From CAWCJL01 sp963795775 (lineage in GTDB: Bacteria; Acidobacteriota; Terriglobia; Terriglobales; Acidobacteriaceae): DNA of 64,000 nucleotides. The position numbers and the translations under genes are program-made. Positions 8,499-19,685 of the stretch are shown here, piece by piece. The DNA lies in contig CAWCJL010000005.1 in the NCBI GenBank assembly GCA_963795775.1, forward strand, positions 372,001 through 436,000. The letters are read 5' to 3'. Within the stretch, counting starts at the first letter, position 1. The number at the start of each line of letters is the position of its first letter. The notes under the pieces were generated by a model that saw nothing but the letters and a program-made list of their open reading frames with translations, ran no database searches and was not told where the DNA came from.

Positions 8499-9530
8499 GT
8501 GGCCGCACTAACCATTGCTCCGCAGACCCCCGAACATATCTTCCAGGTCATCAACTCCTACCAGCAGAGCGCGGCGCTGAAGGCCGCCATCGAACTGGAT
8601 CTGTTTACGAAAATCGATGAAGGCGCCACGGACCCGGCTGCGATCGCGGCAGCCATCGGCGCGTCTGCCCGCGGGGTGCGTATCCTGTGCGACGCGCTGA
8701 CCGTCATGGGCTTTCTCGCCAAGGCCGACAGACGTTACGCGCTCACCGCGGAATCGGCGCTGTTTCTGACCAGGAAATCGCCAGCCTATCTTGGGTCGGT
8801 AACCGGATTCCTGCTGAACGATGGCCTGGTCAGCAATTACTGGCGGCTGGATGAAGCGGTTCGGCGCGGCGGTACAGCTTCCGGCCAGGGCGATAACCAG
8901 CAGCCGCACGAAGATCTCTGGGTGCGGTTCGCGAAAGCCATGCCACCTTTTACCCGGCCGCTCGCGCGTGCCATGACCGAGGCGGTGGGCATGGCGCAGG
9001 CTGGTTCCTGCCGCATTCTCGACATCGCCGCGGGTCACGGCATGTACGGCATCACCATGGCGCAGGCCAATCCCAAGGCGGAGGTGGTGGCGGTCGATTG
9101 GCCGGCGGTGCTCGAGGTCGCGCAGGAAAACGCAGAGGCCGCTGGTGTATCGGACCGCTTTTCCACGCGGCCCGGGAGCGCCTTTACCGCCGACCTCGGC
9201 GAAGGCTATGACTTCGCGTTGCTGACCAACATCTTCCACCACTTCGATCAGCCCACATGCGAGCGGCTGATGCAGCGTGTGTGCGCAGCTCTCAAGCCGG
9301 GCGGCAAGGCGATCGCGGTGGAGTTTGTTCCCAACGAGGACCGGATCTCCCCGCCCATCCCGGCCATGTTCAGCCTGACCATGCTAGCCATGACTGACCG
9401 TGGCGAAGCATACACCGCGAGTGAGTATCAGCGGATGTTCCAAAACTGCGGCTTTCACAACATGACCGTGCACGCCCTCGCCGGCATGCCGCAGACGATT
9501 CTCATTGCGGAGAAGACGGCCGCCGCTTGA
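8499..9530 (+). CDS. SAM-dependent O-methyltransferase-like protein
   Basis: The start is GTG at 8499 with AAAGGA upstream. Residues about 10-100 form a winged-helix dimerisation domain (PEHIFQVINSYQQSAALKAA, then IELDLFTKI and GASARGVRILCDALTVMGFL). Residues about 160-340 form the Rossmann methyltransferase domain: SAM-binding motif I RILDIAAGHGMYGITMAQ, acidic motif II VVAVDWPAVLEVA, and motif IV FALLTNIFHHFDQPT. The layout matches plant caffeate-type and polyketide-type O-methyltransferases (Methyltransf_2). The methyl acceptor is unknown; no biosynthetic cluster surrounds it. The stop overlaps the start of the next gene (TTGA), so the two are translationally coupled. Confidence 0.88.
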   Translation: MAALTIAPQTPEHIFQVINSYQQSAALKAAIELDLFTKIDEGATDPAAIAAAIGASARGVRILCDALTVMGFLAKADRRYALTAESALFLTRKSPAYLGSVTGFLLNDGLVSNYWRLDEAVRRGGTASGQGDNQQPHEDLWVRFAKAMPPFTRPLARAMTEAVGMAQAGSCRILDIAAGHGMYGITMAQANPKAEVVAVDWPAVLEVAQENAEAAGVSDRFSTRPGSAFTADLGEGYDFALLTNIFHHFDQPTCERLMQRVCAALKPGGKAIAVEFVPNEDRISPPIPAMFSLTMLAMTDRGEAYTASEYQRMFQNCGFHNMTVHALAGMPQTILIAEKTAAA

Positions 9531-9769
9531 ACACCGCTCCATCTTCCGCATCCGGATACCCGCGGGCCATTGTCGGTTTCCATCAGGATGAAGCCGGCGA
9601 CTGGGTTGCCGACCTCTCCTGCGGGCACGGTCAGCATGTGCGCCATCGACCGCCGTGGGAGCTGCGGCCCTGGGTAGTGACCGAAGCGGGACGAAATCAG
9701 CATCTCGGAGCCACGCTGTTCTGCAAGAAGTGCCTTTCGCCCGAATGGGAATCCGTAGCCGGCGGCTGA
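9527..9769 (+). CDS. DUF3565 protein
   Basis: An 80-residue protein starting at a TTG that overlaps the methyltransferase stop by 4 bases. It carries the DUF3565 pattern: IVGFHQDEAGDWVADLSCGHG, then QHVRHRPPW, RPWVV and a C-terminal FCKKC. Cys in SCGH and CKKC with the adjacent His could form a zinc site. The family is common in bacteria and has no assigned function. The coupling to the methyltransferase is seen directly, but no functional link is known. Confidence 0.8.
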   Translation: MNTAPSSASGYPRAIVGFHQDEAGDWVADLSCGHGQHVRHRPPWELRPWVVTEAGRNQHLGATLFCKKCLSPEWESVAGG

Positions 9770-9771
9770 GT

Positions 9772-10602
9772 TTACGCCAGTGCGTGGAAGTAGTCTTCTC
9801 GCTCCACCACGTCCACCGGCTGCCCGAAGAGTGCGGTCAATCGCTCCGGCGTCAGCAGGTCACGCTTCTGCCCGTCTTCTACCACCCGGCCATCGCGCAT
9901 GGTGATCACGCGCTCGATCTCCGGGAGTATGTCGGTCAGATGATGCGTTACCAGTACCAGCCCGGTGCCCTGGTTGCATAGCCGGCGCAGCGTTTCGCGC
10001 AGTTCGCGTTGTGCGCCCATGTCGAGTGCATTCGACGGCTCATCGAGCAGCAGCATCTCGGGCCCATGCACCAACGCACGCGCAATCATGATGCGGCGCA
10101 CCTCTCCCGCAGACATCTCGCCCACCGGCTTGGTCCGGAGGTGGAGTGCGTCCATGCGCTCCAGAACCTCGAGCGCGCACTCGCGCATGTCCCCTGTAAC
10201 CTCAAGATGCGGCCACAAGGCGGCTGAGCCAAAGAAGCCGGAGATTACCGCATCGCCGCCGGTCACGTGCAGCATGGTGCGGCCGGGGAGTTCTGCCGCC
10301 ACCACTCCCAGCCGGGTGCGCAAATCGCTGACGACCCAGCGCTCGCGGCCGAAGATGCGCACGTGCGTGTCGGGCCGCGGCAGCGGATAGCACTCGCAGG
10401 TGAGTACCTTGATCAGCGTCGATTTACCGCAGCCATTCGGGCCCAGGATCACTGCATGCTCGCCGCGCCCGATAGTCAGGTCAATGCCATGCAGGACCAC
10501 CGTCTCACCCCGCGCCACATGAACATCGCGCAACTCCGCGAATGGAACCTCAGCCTCTTCGCCACGTAGTCCTGCTGTGTTCTTCTGCTCCATCCGCTCC
10601 AT
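9772..10602 (-). CDS. ABC transporter ATP-binding protein
   Basis: A stand-alone 276-residue ABC ATPase. Walker A is GPNGCGKST (residues 54-62), the signature is MSAGEVRRIMIARAL (163-177), Walker B is MLLLDEPSN (183-191) and the switch His is His220 in VLVTHHLTDILPEI. The start at 10602 (MERMEQKNTAG) has GGAGGG close upstream; a second ATG at 10593 is possible. Longer in-frame extensions run into the oppositely oriented recombinase gene and are rejected. It resembles the ModF/PhrA-type and iron-type ATPases often found without an adjacent permease. The transported substrate is unknown. It ends 2 bases from the convergent DUF3565 gene. Confidence 0.85.
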   Translation of the reverse strand: MERMEQKNTAGLRGEEAEVPFAELRDVHVARGETVVLHGIDLTIGRGEHAVILGPNGCGKSTLIKVLTCECYPLPRPDTHVRIFGRERWVVSDLRTRLGVVAAELPGRTMLHVTGGDAVISGFFGSAALWPHLEVTGDMRECALEVLERMDALHLRTKPVGEMSAGEVRRIMIARALVHGPEMLLLDEPSNALDMGAQRELRETLRRLCNQGTGLVLVTHHLTDILPEIERVITMRDGRVVEDGQKRDLLTPERLTALFGQPVDVVEREDYFHALA

Positions 10603-10755
10603 GCCCTCCGTCTGGCTCACGATGCCGCTGAGCAGCCTCGCTCTCCTCAAGAGTAAAGCGCACCTCGATCCCGCCAAGGCCAAAGGCTGACCAGAAAGGT
10701 TCGCGCCATCTCTGTCGGTATAGGGTTCCGCGGTAAAGTCCGGAATAATGGGAAG

Positions 10756-11715
10756 GTGACTCCCGCCGGCAACAGCGCACTTCTGAACGAGTACCTGGTC
10801 TATCTCCGGGTCGAAAAGGGACTGCGCCCGCTGAGCTGCGAAGCATACGGGCGCGATCTCGCCACCTTTGCCGAGTACGTGGAAGGCACCCATGGGGTGC
10901 TTGAAACCGCGGGCCAGCCGGAGGTCTCCGGTTTCCTGGAGCATCTGCACCGCCATGGAATTGAACCGCGCTCCATCGCGCGCAAGCTCTCCTGCCTGCG
11001 CGGATTCTACAAATGGCTGCTGCTCGACAAGCGCATTCGCCACGACCCGACGCTCAATATCGAATCCCCCAAGGCATGGAAGGTCCTGCCCAAGTCACTG
11101 GCCGAAGCGGAAGTGAACGGCTTGCTGGAAGCCGCCCATACCGCGGCCGAGCATCCGCAGGCCGGCGCCATCGCGCTGCGCGACCGCGCCATCCTCGAGT
11201 TGCTCTACGCCGGCGGCGTGCGCGTGTCCGAACTCACCGGACTCCGCCCGGAAGATCTCCAGCTCGACGCAGGGCGCATCCTGGTGCGCGGCAAGGGCGA
11301 TAAGGAGCGCATCGTGCCCCTCGGCCGCGCGGCAGTCCAGGCTTTGGAGCAGTACCTCAAGCGGGGACGGCCACAGTTCGCCCGCCGCGCCCGCACCAGC
11401 GGCCTCTTTCTATCGCAAGCCGGCCGCACGCTGACGCGCGAGTGGATATGGAAGCTGGTGAGAAGCAAATCCGGTGGCAGCCCGCACATGCTCCGCCATA
11501 GCTGCGCCACGCACATGGTGGAGCACGGCGCGGACCTCCGCAGCGTGCAGACGCTCCTCGGTCACGCGGATATCGGGACGACGCAGGTGTACACGCACCT
11601 CGCGCTGGGCCGTCTCAAAGCCGTCCACCGCGCGCACCACCCACGCGCCAAACGCATGCGCGCGGACGCGGATCGCACGGCTCAGCCCACTGCAAAGACG
11701 GAGCAGCCTTCGTGA
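10756..11715 (+). CDS. xerD: tyrosine recombinase, XerD-like
   Basis: A tyrosine recombinase that with XerC resolves chromosome dimers at dif. The N-terminal SAM-like core-binding domain covers residues about 5-95. The catalytic set is complete: Arg156 (GGVRVSELTGLR), Lys180 (VRGKGDKERIVPLG), His244 and Arg247 (PHMLRHSCATH), His270 (LLGHADIGTT) and nucleophile Tyr279 (QVYTHL). The linker NIESPKAWKVLPKSLAEAEV is more like XerD (SPKLPQRLPKDLSEAQV in E. coli) than XerC. The start is GTG at 10756. The stop overlaps the next recombinase start by 4 bases (GTGA), which is unusual because xerC and xerD are normally unlinked. At 319 residues the length is close to normal. Confidence 0.88.
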   Translation: MTPAGNSALLNEYLVYLRVEKGLRPLSCEAYGRDLATFAEYVEGTHGVLETAGQPEVSGFLEHLHRHGIEPRSIARKLSCLRGFYKWLLLDKRIRHDPTLNIESPKAWKVLPKSLAEAEVNGLLEAAHTAAEHPQAGAIALRDRAILELLYAGGVRVSELTGLRPEDLQLDAGRILVRGKGDKERIVPLGRAAVQALEQYLKRGRPQFARRARTSGLFLSQAGRTLTREWIWKLVRSKSGGSPHMLRHSCATHMVEHGADLRSVQTLLGHADIGTTQVYTHLALGRLKAVHRAHHPRAKRMRADADRTAQPTAKTEQPS

Positions 11716-12683
11716 GCCAGTCTGCTGAACCGCGAAGTGGAGCCGATCTCCGCACCCTGGCGGAAGGCTTCCTCAGCGCGTTGGCTCACGAGCGCGGCGC
11801 CTCGCCGCATACGCTGCGTGCCTACCGCCGCGAGATCCTGCAATTTGCCGGCTACCTCACCGAAAAGTTCAGCGCAGACGTGGATATTCGCCGTATCGAG
11901 CACCAGCACATCCGCTCTTACCTGGCCGAGCTTTATCGCCGCGAATTAGGCAAGAGCTCCGCTGCGCGCGCGCTGGCGGCTATCCGCTCCTGGTACAAGT
12001 GGCTGGCCAAGATGGGCCATGTGGAGCAGAACGCAGCCGCGCTAGTGTCAACGCCCAAGCGCCCGCAGCACTTGCCACGCGTGCCCACCATCGAGCAGAT
12101 GAACCGCGCGCTCGATACCGCCCAGAAGGGCGAAGACGCCGCCCCGGCGTGGCCCACCCGCGACCATCTTATCTTTGAACTGCTGTATGGCTGCGGCATC
12201 CGCAATGCCGAACTGGTCGGTCTGGATCTGGGGGACATTCACTGGGCCAATGAAGCCATCCTGGTGCGCGGAAAAGGGAAGAAGGAGCGCTATGTGCCGC
12301 TCGGAGATGCAGCGGCTGCGGCAATCCGCGCCTATCTGCCGGAGCGAAGCGCGAAACTAGGCGCTGCCGGAAAGAACACGGACGCCCTGCTCCTGAGCGT
12401 TCGCCTGAAGCTAGGTAAGGGGGGGACACCGGCGCGGTTAACCACACGCAGTGTGGGCCGCATCGTGAAGGCCATTGCGATCGCGCACGGCATGGCGGCT
12501 GAGACTCACCCGCACACGCTGCGTCACGCTTTCGGGACGCACATGCTCGAGGAAGGCGCCGACCTCCGCGCGATCCAGGAGCTGCTGGGGCATGAGCGCC
12601 TTTCCACCACGCAGCGCTACACCCAGCTCACGGTGCGTCAGCTCACCGAGGTTTACGACCGCACGCACCCGCGCGCGAAATAG
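11712..12683 (+). CDS. xerC: tyrosine recombinase, XerC-like
   Basis: The second Xer-type recombinase, 323 residues, starts at a GTG overlapping the xerD stop. The core-binding domain covers residues about 10-105. The catalytic residues are all present: Arg164 (CGIRNAELVGLDL), Lys188 (VRGKGKKERYVPLG), His268 and Arg271 (PHTLRHAFGTHML), His294 (LLGHERLSTT) and Tyr303 (QRYTQL). The segment VSTPKRPQHLPRVPTIEQMN matches XerC (SAPKAPRHLPKNIDVDDMN in E. coli). An insertion around residues 214-245 (LGAAGKNTDALLLSVRLKLG) lengthens the loop before box II. It would act as a heterotetramer with XerD at dif. It ends 12 bases from the convergent TPR gene. Confidence 0.88.
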   Translation: MSQSAEPRSGADLRTLAEGFLSALAHERGASPHTLRAYRREILQFAGYLTEKFSADVDIRRIEHQHIRSYLAELYRRELGKSSAARALAAIRSWYKWLAKMGHVEQNAAALVSTPKRPQHLPRVPTIEQMNRALDTAQKGEDAAPAWPTRDHLIFELLYGCGIRNAELVGLDLGDIHWANEAILVRGKGKKERYVPLGDAAAAAIRAYLPERSAKLGAAGKNTDALLLSVRLKLGKGGTPARLTTRSVGRIVKAIAIAHGMAAETHPHTLRHAFGTHMLEEGADLRAIQELLGHERLSTTQRYTQLTVRQLTEVYDRTHPRAK

Positions 12684-12695
12684 TTAGCGCGGCGG

Positions 12696-14531
12696 CTACT
12701 TCGTCGCAGTCACGGTATCATGCTGCGCCAGGTAGGCATGCGCGTGCGTCAGCTCCGGCAGGGCAGCGTCCGCAGTCTTCCACGCGGCCAGAAACTTGCG
12801 GTAGGCCGGAAGCGTCGCATCGCTTGCGCCCGAGGCCTCGTCGACCTGCGCCAGCCCGTAGAGCGGAAATCCGGAGTCTGGCCTGTCTTTGAGCGCGTTC
12901 TCATACGCGGCACGGGCTTCGCTGTACTTGCCGGCACCCAGCAACAGCGCGCCCGCGGTTTCACCCACAGGCCGGATGAAACTCGGCGGCTCGCGGTAGC
13001 CCAGTTCGTGTTCCTCGGTCTGGGCCTGCGTGAAAAGCATCTGTGCTTCCGGCACCTTGCCGCTCGCGATCAGCAATCCGCCGCGCAATTCGAGCGACAG
13101 GATGGAGAGGGTGGCAATGAGCGGCTTGAGATTCGCGTCCTGCGAAGGAGGCGGCTCGGTCGCTGCTGTATCCTTCGCAGCCGTTGCGCGCTTGTCGCGC
13201 AAGGCAGCGGCTCGTTTCGCATCTTTCTCTTGCTCCGATAACCGCCATAGCCCCGCGTCCAGCGTCTTCGATGCCGCCTCCGCCGCCGGCTGCTGGTGTG
13301 CCTGGAGCGCCTGCATCCCCTCGGCAAACGCCAGCAACTCCTCTTGCAGTGCGCGCAGGTGCGGCAAGGCAGCGAAGGGCGTATGCGCGCTCACCAGCTT
13401 GGCGACACCGGCGTAGTCCCCGGTTCGCATGGCCACCGGCAACTGTGGATCGATGCGCGCGATCGAGTCACGCGCTGATCCGGTGTACAGCGTCTCCGGA
13501 CGCCGCCCGCGCGCGCCGGTCAGCTTCCCCGAAAGCGCGGTCGCTTCGTCGAGCTTGCCTTCTTCCATCACGTTGGCGATCGCGTACATCAGGTTGTGCA
13601 CGTAATTCCAATCGTCGTCCACGGACACGTGCTGCTCTCGCAGGTACCGCTCATCGGCCACGGTGGAGGCGGCAAAAGCCTTCTCGGCGGCGGCGTAGTT
13701 TCCGGTGCGGTAGTAGATGTGCCCCGGCATGTGCACCATGTGCCCGGATGTCGGTGCCAGCGAGGCGAGTACGGCGGCACTGCCCAGGCCCTGTTCGGGA
13801 TGAGCGCTCGCTTCGACCGCGTGAATCCAGTAGTGGTGGGCCGCCGAGTTGTGCGGTTCCTGCTTCAGCACGCTCTGGATAAGCTGCTGTGCCTCGCGCT
13901 GCCCCTTTTTCGGGTTGCCGGCGTCATCAAATCCGTCGTTGACCGCTCCTGCCAGGAAGAGACGAGCATTGGTGTCGCGAGGCTCGGCGGCTACCGCACT
14001 ACGCCAGGTGGCAATCTCGGCAGCCTGGTTAGGCTCCCCGTCCGGTCCGGCCTTCTTTACCGCTGCCTCGTGCTCCAATGCCGCGCGAATATAGCGGCGC
14101 TCCTGGGGCGATGCGTTGGACGCCAGCTGCTGCGCCCGGGCCAGCGCAGTGCGAGCGAAGGGCTTGCTGCTTTCCCCACGGAACGCTTCCGCTTCATACA
14201 ATCCCCAGTAGCAGATGGCGCATTTGGGGTCGGTGCGGACGGCCTGTTCAAATGCCCGGGCCGATTCGTAGTCCCAGAAATCGTAGAAAAGGTTCAGGCC
14301 CTGGTTGAACCAGCGCTGCGCCTCAGGTTGGCTGCTGCTGATTCCCATCTGGACATTGCCGATGCCGTCCATCGGCACCGGCGGGGGTAGCTGGTCCGCC
14401 GGAAGCACCGCGCCGGAGCTGCCGCCCATCGTCATGGTGCACCCAGGAGGCATTTGTGCCGCGGCCGCAGGCAGCAGGGCGGAAGCCGCGACGGCGGCTG
14501 CGACCGAAAGGGAAGTGGAGCATCGGAACAT
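12696..14531 (-). CDS. exported tetratricopeptide repeat protein
   Basis: A 611-residue protein with an N-terminal signal peptide (hydrophobic about 7-24, AAAVAASALLPAAAAQ). After a short Pro-rich segment, residues about 65-130 hold TPR-type helices (WFNQGLNLFYDFWDYESA, AFEQAVRTDPKCAICYWGL, ALARAQQLAS). Further TPR-like helical pairs appear through residues 230-330 and 490-590 (LLGAGKYSEARAAYENALK, YGLAQVDEASG). An Ala/Lys-rich charged linker lies near 430-455. It belongs to a family of secreted TPR proteins found in Acidobacteriota and Bacteroidota with no known activity; TPRs suggest protein-protein scaffolding in the periplasm. No enzymatic domain is visible. Confidence 0.75.
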   Translation of the reverse strand: MFRCSTSLSVAAAVAASALLPAAAAQMPPGCTMTMGGSSGAVLPADQLPPPVPMDGIGNVQMGISSSQPEAQRWFNQGLNLFYDFWDYESARAFEQAVRTDPKCAICYWGLYEAEAFRGESSKPFARTALARAQQLASNASPQERRYIRAALEHEAAVKKAGPDGEPNQAAEIATWRSAVAAEPRDTNARLFLAGAVNDGFDDAGNPKKGQREAQQLIQSVLKQEPHNSAAHHYWIHAVEASAHPEQGLGSAAVLASLAPTSGHMVHMPGHIYYRTGNYAAAEKAFAASTVADERYLREQHVSVDDDWNYVHNLMYAIANVMEEGKLDEATALSGKLTGARGRRPETLYTGSARDSIARIDPQLPVAMRTGDYAGVAKLVSAHTPFAALPHLRALQEELLAFAEGMQALQAHQQPAAEAASKTLDAGLWRLSEQEKDAKRAAALRDKRATAAKDTAATEPPPSQDANLKPLIATLSILSLELRGGLLIASGKVPEAQMLFTQAQTEEHELGYREPPSFIRPVGETAGALLLGAGKYSEARAAYENALKDRPDSGFPLYGLAQVDEASGASDATLPAYRKFLAAWKTADAALPELTHAHAYLAQHDTVTATK

Positions 14532-14701
14532 CAGGGAAACCTGTCCTGGAAGCCAGTCTCTGGAACAAACTGCCCCAAAAGCGCACGGTGGATTAAACTA
14601 TATAAGAGTCGTCCTGCGTCCGCGCACCATCCATTGGAACGCTTGCTTGCGTCCGCGACGGGCGCGCCAGGCAGCCCGGCCAACATAGAGGAACAATCCC
14701 T

Positions 14702-17743
<3,042 letters not shown>

Positions 17744-17763
17744 CCGCGTGGTTGTCCGCTCCG

Positions 17764-17791
17764 GCGGGAGGGCGCCATCGCCCTCCCGCTT
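17764..17791 (+). terminator. hairpin terminator after secA
   Basis: An 11-bp perfect stem (GCGGGAGGGCG pairs with CGCCCTCCCGC) with loop CCAT, followed by TTC, lies 20 bases after the secA stop. A weaker second hairpin (CTGGCG/CGCCAG) follows at 17802-17817. Confidence 0.75.
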
Positions 17792-17854
17792 CATGGCAGT
17801 TCTGGCGATTTCGCCAGTATCAAACCCCTCTCAAAGAGTCCTCTCGCTAACCCT

Positions 17855-17876
17855 TGCATGGCAGTGCTACCATGCA
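17855..17876. promoter_or_regulatory. inverted repeat upstream of FecR-type gene 1
   Basis: TGCATGG and CCATGCA are separated by 8 bases (CAGTGCTA), about 115 bases before the FecR-domain gene start. The arms are perfect. This spacing suits a dimeric regulator binding site, but no regulator gene is adjacent, so the role is speculative. Confidence 0.35.
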
Positions 17877-17990
17877 GCGCAAGCGCGTAAGAGTGCGCTC
17901 TTCTCGGCGCGGCTGGTCACAGCTATGACCCTCCCACCGAGCGTCGTCCTGGAAAGCAACATCCCGCCGTGTAACGGAAGGAGGCGGAAA

Positions 17991-19598
17991 ATGAAAGCGC
18001 CACTCGGAACCACCGCTGCAGCTCTCGTCACGCTTGTGCTATCGGCCACTGCCTTGAGTGCACAGCAACCCGCCGCAGCAACTGATTCGTCCACCACCGC
18101 TGCCAGCGCTGCGCCGGCTTCCTCCACGGCCGCCGCAACGGCGCCTGCTCCCGCCACGGCTCCTGTGATCCCCGCCGCCGCGGCCACGACCCCCACCGCC
18201 GCGGCTTCGACCTATGCCTACGCAAAAATCCGGATCGTGCGCCTCAGTGAAGTGAAGGGCGCCGTGCAGATCGACCGCAGGACAGGCGCAGGCTTCGAAA
18301 CGGCCATGGCCAACCTACCGATCATCGAAGGCACGCGCCTCAAAACCGAGGTCGGCGTGGCCGAGGTCGAATTTGAGGACAACAGCACGTTGCGCCTGGC
18401 GCCGGGCTCGCTGGTCGAGTTCCCGCGGCTCGAGCTGTTGCCGTCCGGTGCGAAGGCCTCCACGGTCAAGGTCCTTCAGGGCATGGCTTATGTGAGCCTG
18501 ACCAAGAGCAAGGACAACGAACTGACGCTGCTCTTTGGACCGGAGCAGCTCCGTCTGCAGCCGGCCAGCCATATCCGTCTCCAAGTACAGCCTGCGGAAG
18601 CCAAGCTGGCCGTCTGGGATGGCACTGCGCTCGTGGCCGGGCCCGCCGGTACCGCGGAGGTAGGCAAGAAGAAGACCGCAACCTTCAGCATGTTGAACGC
18701 GAACCAGCCGGTCGCCGTAGCGAAGAACGTGAGCGAGGACCAGTTCGATACCTGGGACCGCAACTCGATGGATTATCACCAGCGCTACGCTGCTTCGAGT
18801 GCGCTCGCAAGCTCACCTTATAGCTATGGCACCAGCGACATGATGTATTACGGCAGCTTCATGAACGCTGGCGGTTGCGGATCGATGTGGCGGCCCTACT
18901 TCGTGAGCTCCTCCTGGGATCCATACTCGAATGGCGCCTGGGCCTACTACTCCGGCGCGGGCTACTCGTGGGTCTCCCCCTATCCGTGGGGCTGGACACC
19001 GTACCACTACGGCAGCTGGAACTACTGCCCCGGCGCAGGCTGGGGCTGGCAGCCCGGCGGCTCCTGGAACGGCATCAACAACATACCTGTCGCGACGGCA
19101 ACCTCCGTAGGCCTGACCCGGCGCACACCAGTGCGCTTCCCACAGCCGCCGAGGGGAACACCCACCTCCGGCAAGGCCACGCTGGTGCCGGTGAATACTC
19201 GCCAGCTCACGGCTTCCACGCTGACGAGCGATCGCTTCACCTTCCAGAAGGACTCTGCCGGTCTCGGTGTGCCGCGCGGCAGTCTGGGCAAGCTGGATAA
19301 GTTCTCGCAGCAGGTTGCGGCGCATGGCGCGGTAAGCGCTCCGGTCTTTGTGCCGGGGCAGACGCCAAGGAATGGGACCGTAGCCACGGCACAACCGGGA
19401 GCACGTGGACCGCAGAGCGGTGCGATGCGCGGGTCTTCCGGCCAGATGAGCGCCAATCAGGGAGCAGCAAACCAGGGCTCCATGAATCGTGGCGGCGGAT
19501 TTGGCGGCCCCTCGGCAGGGCCGGTGATGGGCGGCCACATGTCCACCGGAGGCCCGGCGCCTTCCGGCGGTACGGCTGGCGGTGGCAGCAGGCACTAA
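17991..19598 (+). CDS. exported FecR-domain protein with aromatic repeat module (copy 1)
   Basis: The ATG at 17991 has a strong GGAAGGAGG site. A signal peptide (residues 1-25) is followed by an Ala/Thr/Pro-rich linker (about 26-78), a FecR-type beta domain (about 82-190: VRLSEVKGAVQIDRR, EVEFEDNSTLRLAPGS) and, around residues 300-365, a Trp/Tyr/Gly/Pro-rich block (SWDPYSNGAWAYYSGAGYSW then YPWGWTPYHYGSWNY and GWGWQPGG). A Gly/Ser/Gln-rich disordered C-terminus follows. The architecture matches the DUF6600-type FecR proteins. Unlike classic FecR there is no membrane anchor in the middle and no FecI sigma gene nearby, so iron signalling is not supported. A paralogue with the same order lies at 24498-26042. 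Probably periplasmic or surface-exposed; function unknown. Confidence 0.78.
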   Translation: MKAPLGTTAAALVTLVLSATALSAQQPAAATDSSTTAASAAPASSTAAATAPAPATAPVIPAAAATTPTAAASTYAYAKIRIVRLSEVKGAVQIDRRTGAGFETAMANLPIIEGTRLKTEVGVAEVEFEDNSTLRLAPGSLVEFPRLELLPSGAKASTVKVLQGMAYVSLTKSKDNELTLLFGPEQLRLQPASHIRLQVQPAEAKLAVWDGTALVAGPAGTAEVGKKKTATFSMLNANQPVAVAKNVSEDQFDTWDRNSMDYHQRYAASSALASSPYSYGTSDMMYYGSFMNAGGCGSMWRPYFVSSSWDPYSNGAWAYYSGAGYSWVSPYPWGWTPYHYGSWNYCPGAGWGWQPGGSWNGINNIPVATATSVGLTRRTPVRFPQPPRGTPTSGKATLVPVNTRQLTASTLTSDRFTFQKDSAGLGVPRGSLGKLDKFSQQVAAHGAVSAPVFVPGQTPRNGTVATAQPGARGPQSGAMRGSSGQMSANQGAANQGSMNRGGGFGGPSAGPVMGGHMSTGGPAPSGGTAGGGSRH

Positions 19599-19622
19599 CT
19601 CAGTATTCTGCGAGCGGAAACA

Positions 19623-19656
19623 GAAGAGGACGGGCTTTGGCCCGTCCTCTTCTTCG
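19623..19656. terminator. strong, probably bidirectional terminator
   Basis: A 13-bp perfect stem (GAAGAGGACGGGC pairs with GCCCGTCCTCTTC), loop TTTG, followed by TTCGTT on the plus strand and TCTGTTTCC on the minus strand. It lies between two convergent genes, 24 bases after FecR-type gene 1 and 30 bases from the end of the permease gene, so it can serve both. Confidence 0.85.
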
Positions 19657-19685
19657 TTGCAGCAGGATCCGGCCCAGCGTACCCC

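Noticed and set aside
9772..11043. Longer ABC-ATPase reading starting at 11043
   Set aside because: It overlaps the xerD coding region on the other strand by almost 300 bases and the extra residues resemble no ABC N-terminus; the start near 10602 has a ribosome-site-like GGAGGG.
10756..12683. Phage or integron integrase pair
   Set aside because: Both proteins are about 320 residues with XerC/XerD-like linkers and no neighbouring attachment site or cargo, so a mobile integrase is less likely than Xer.
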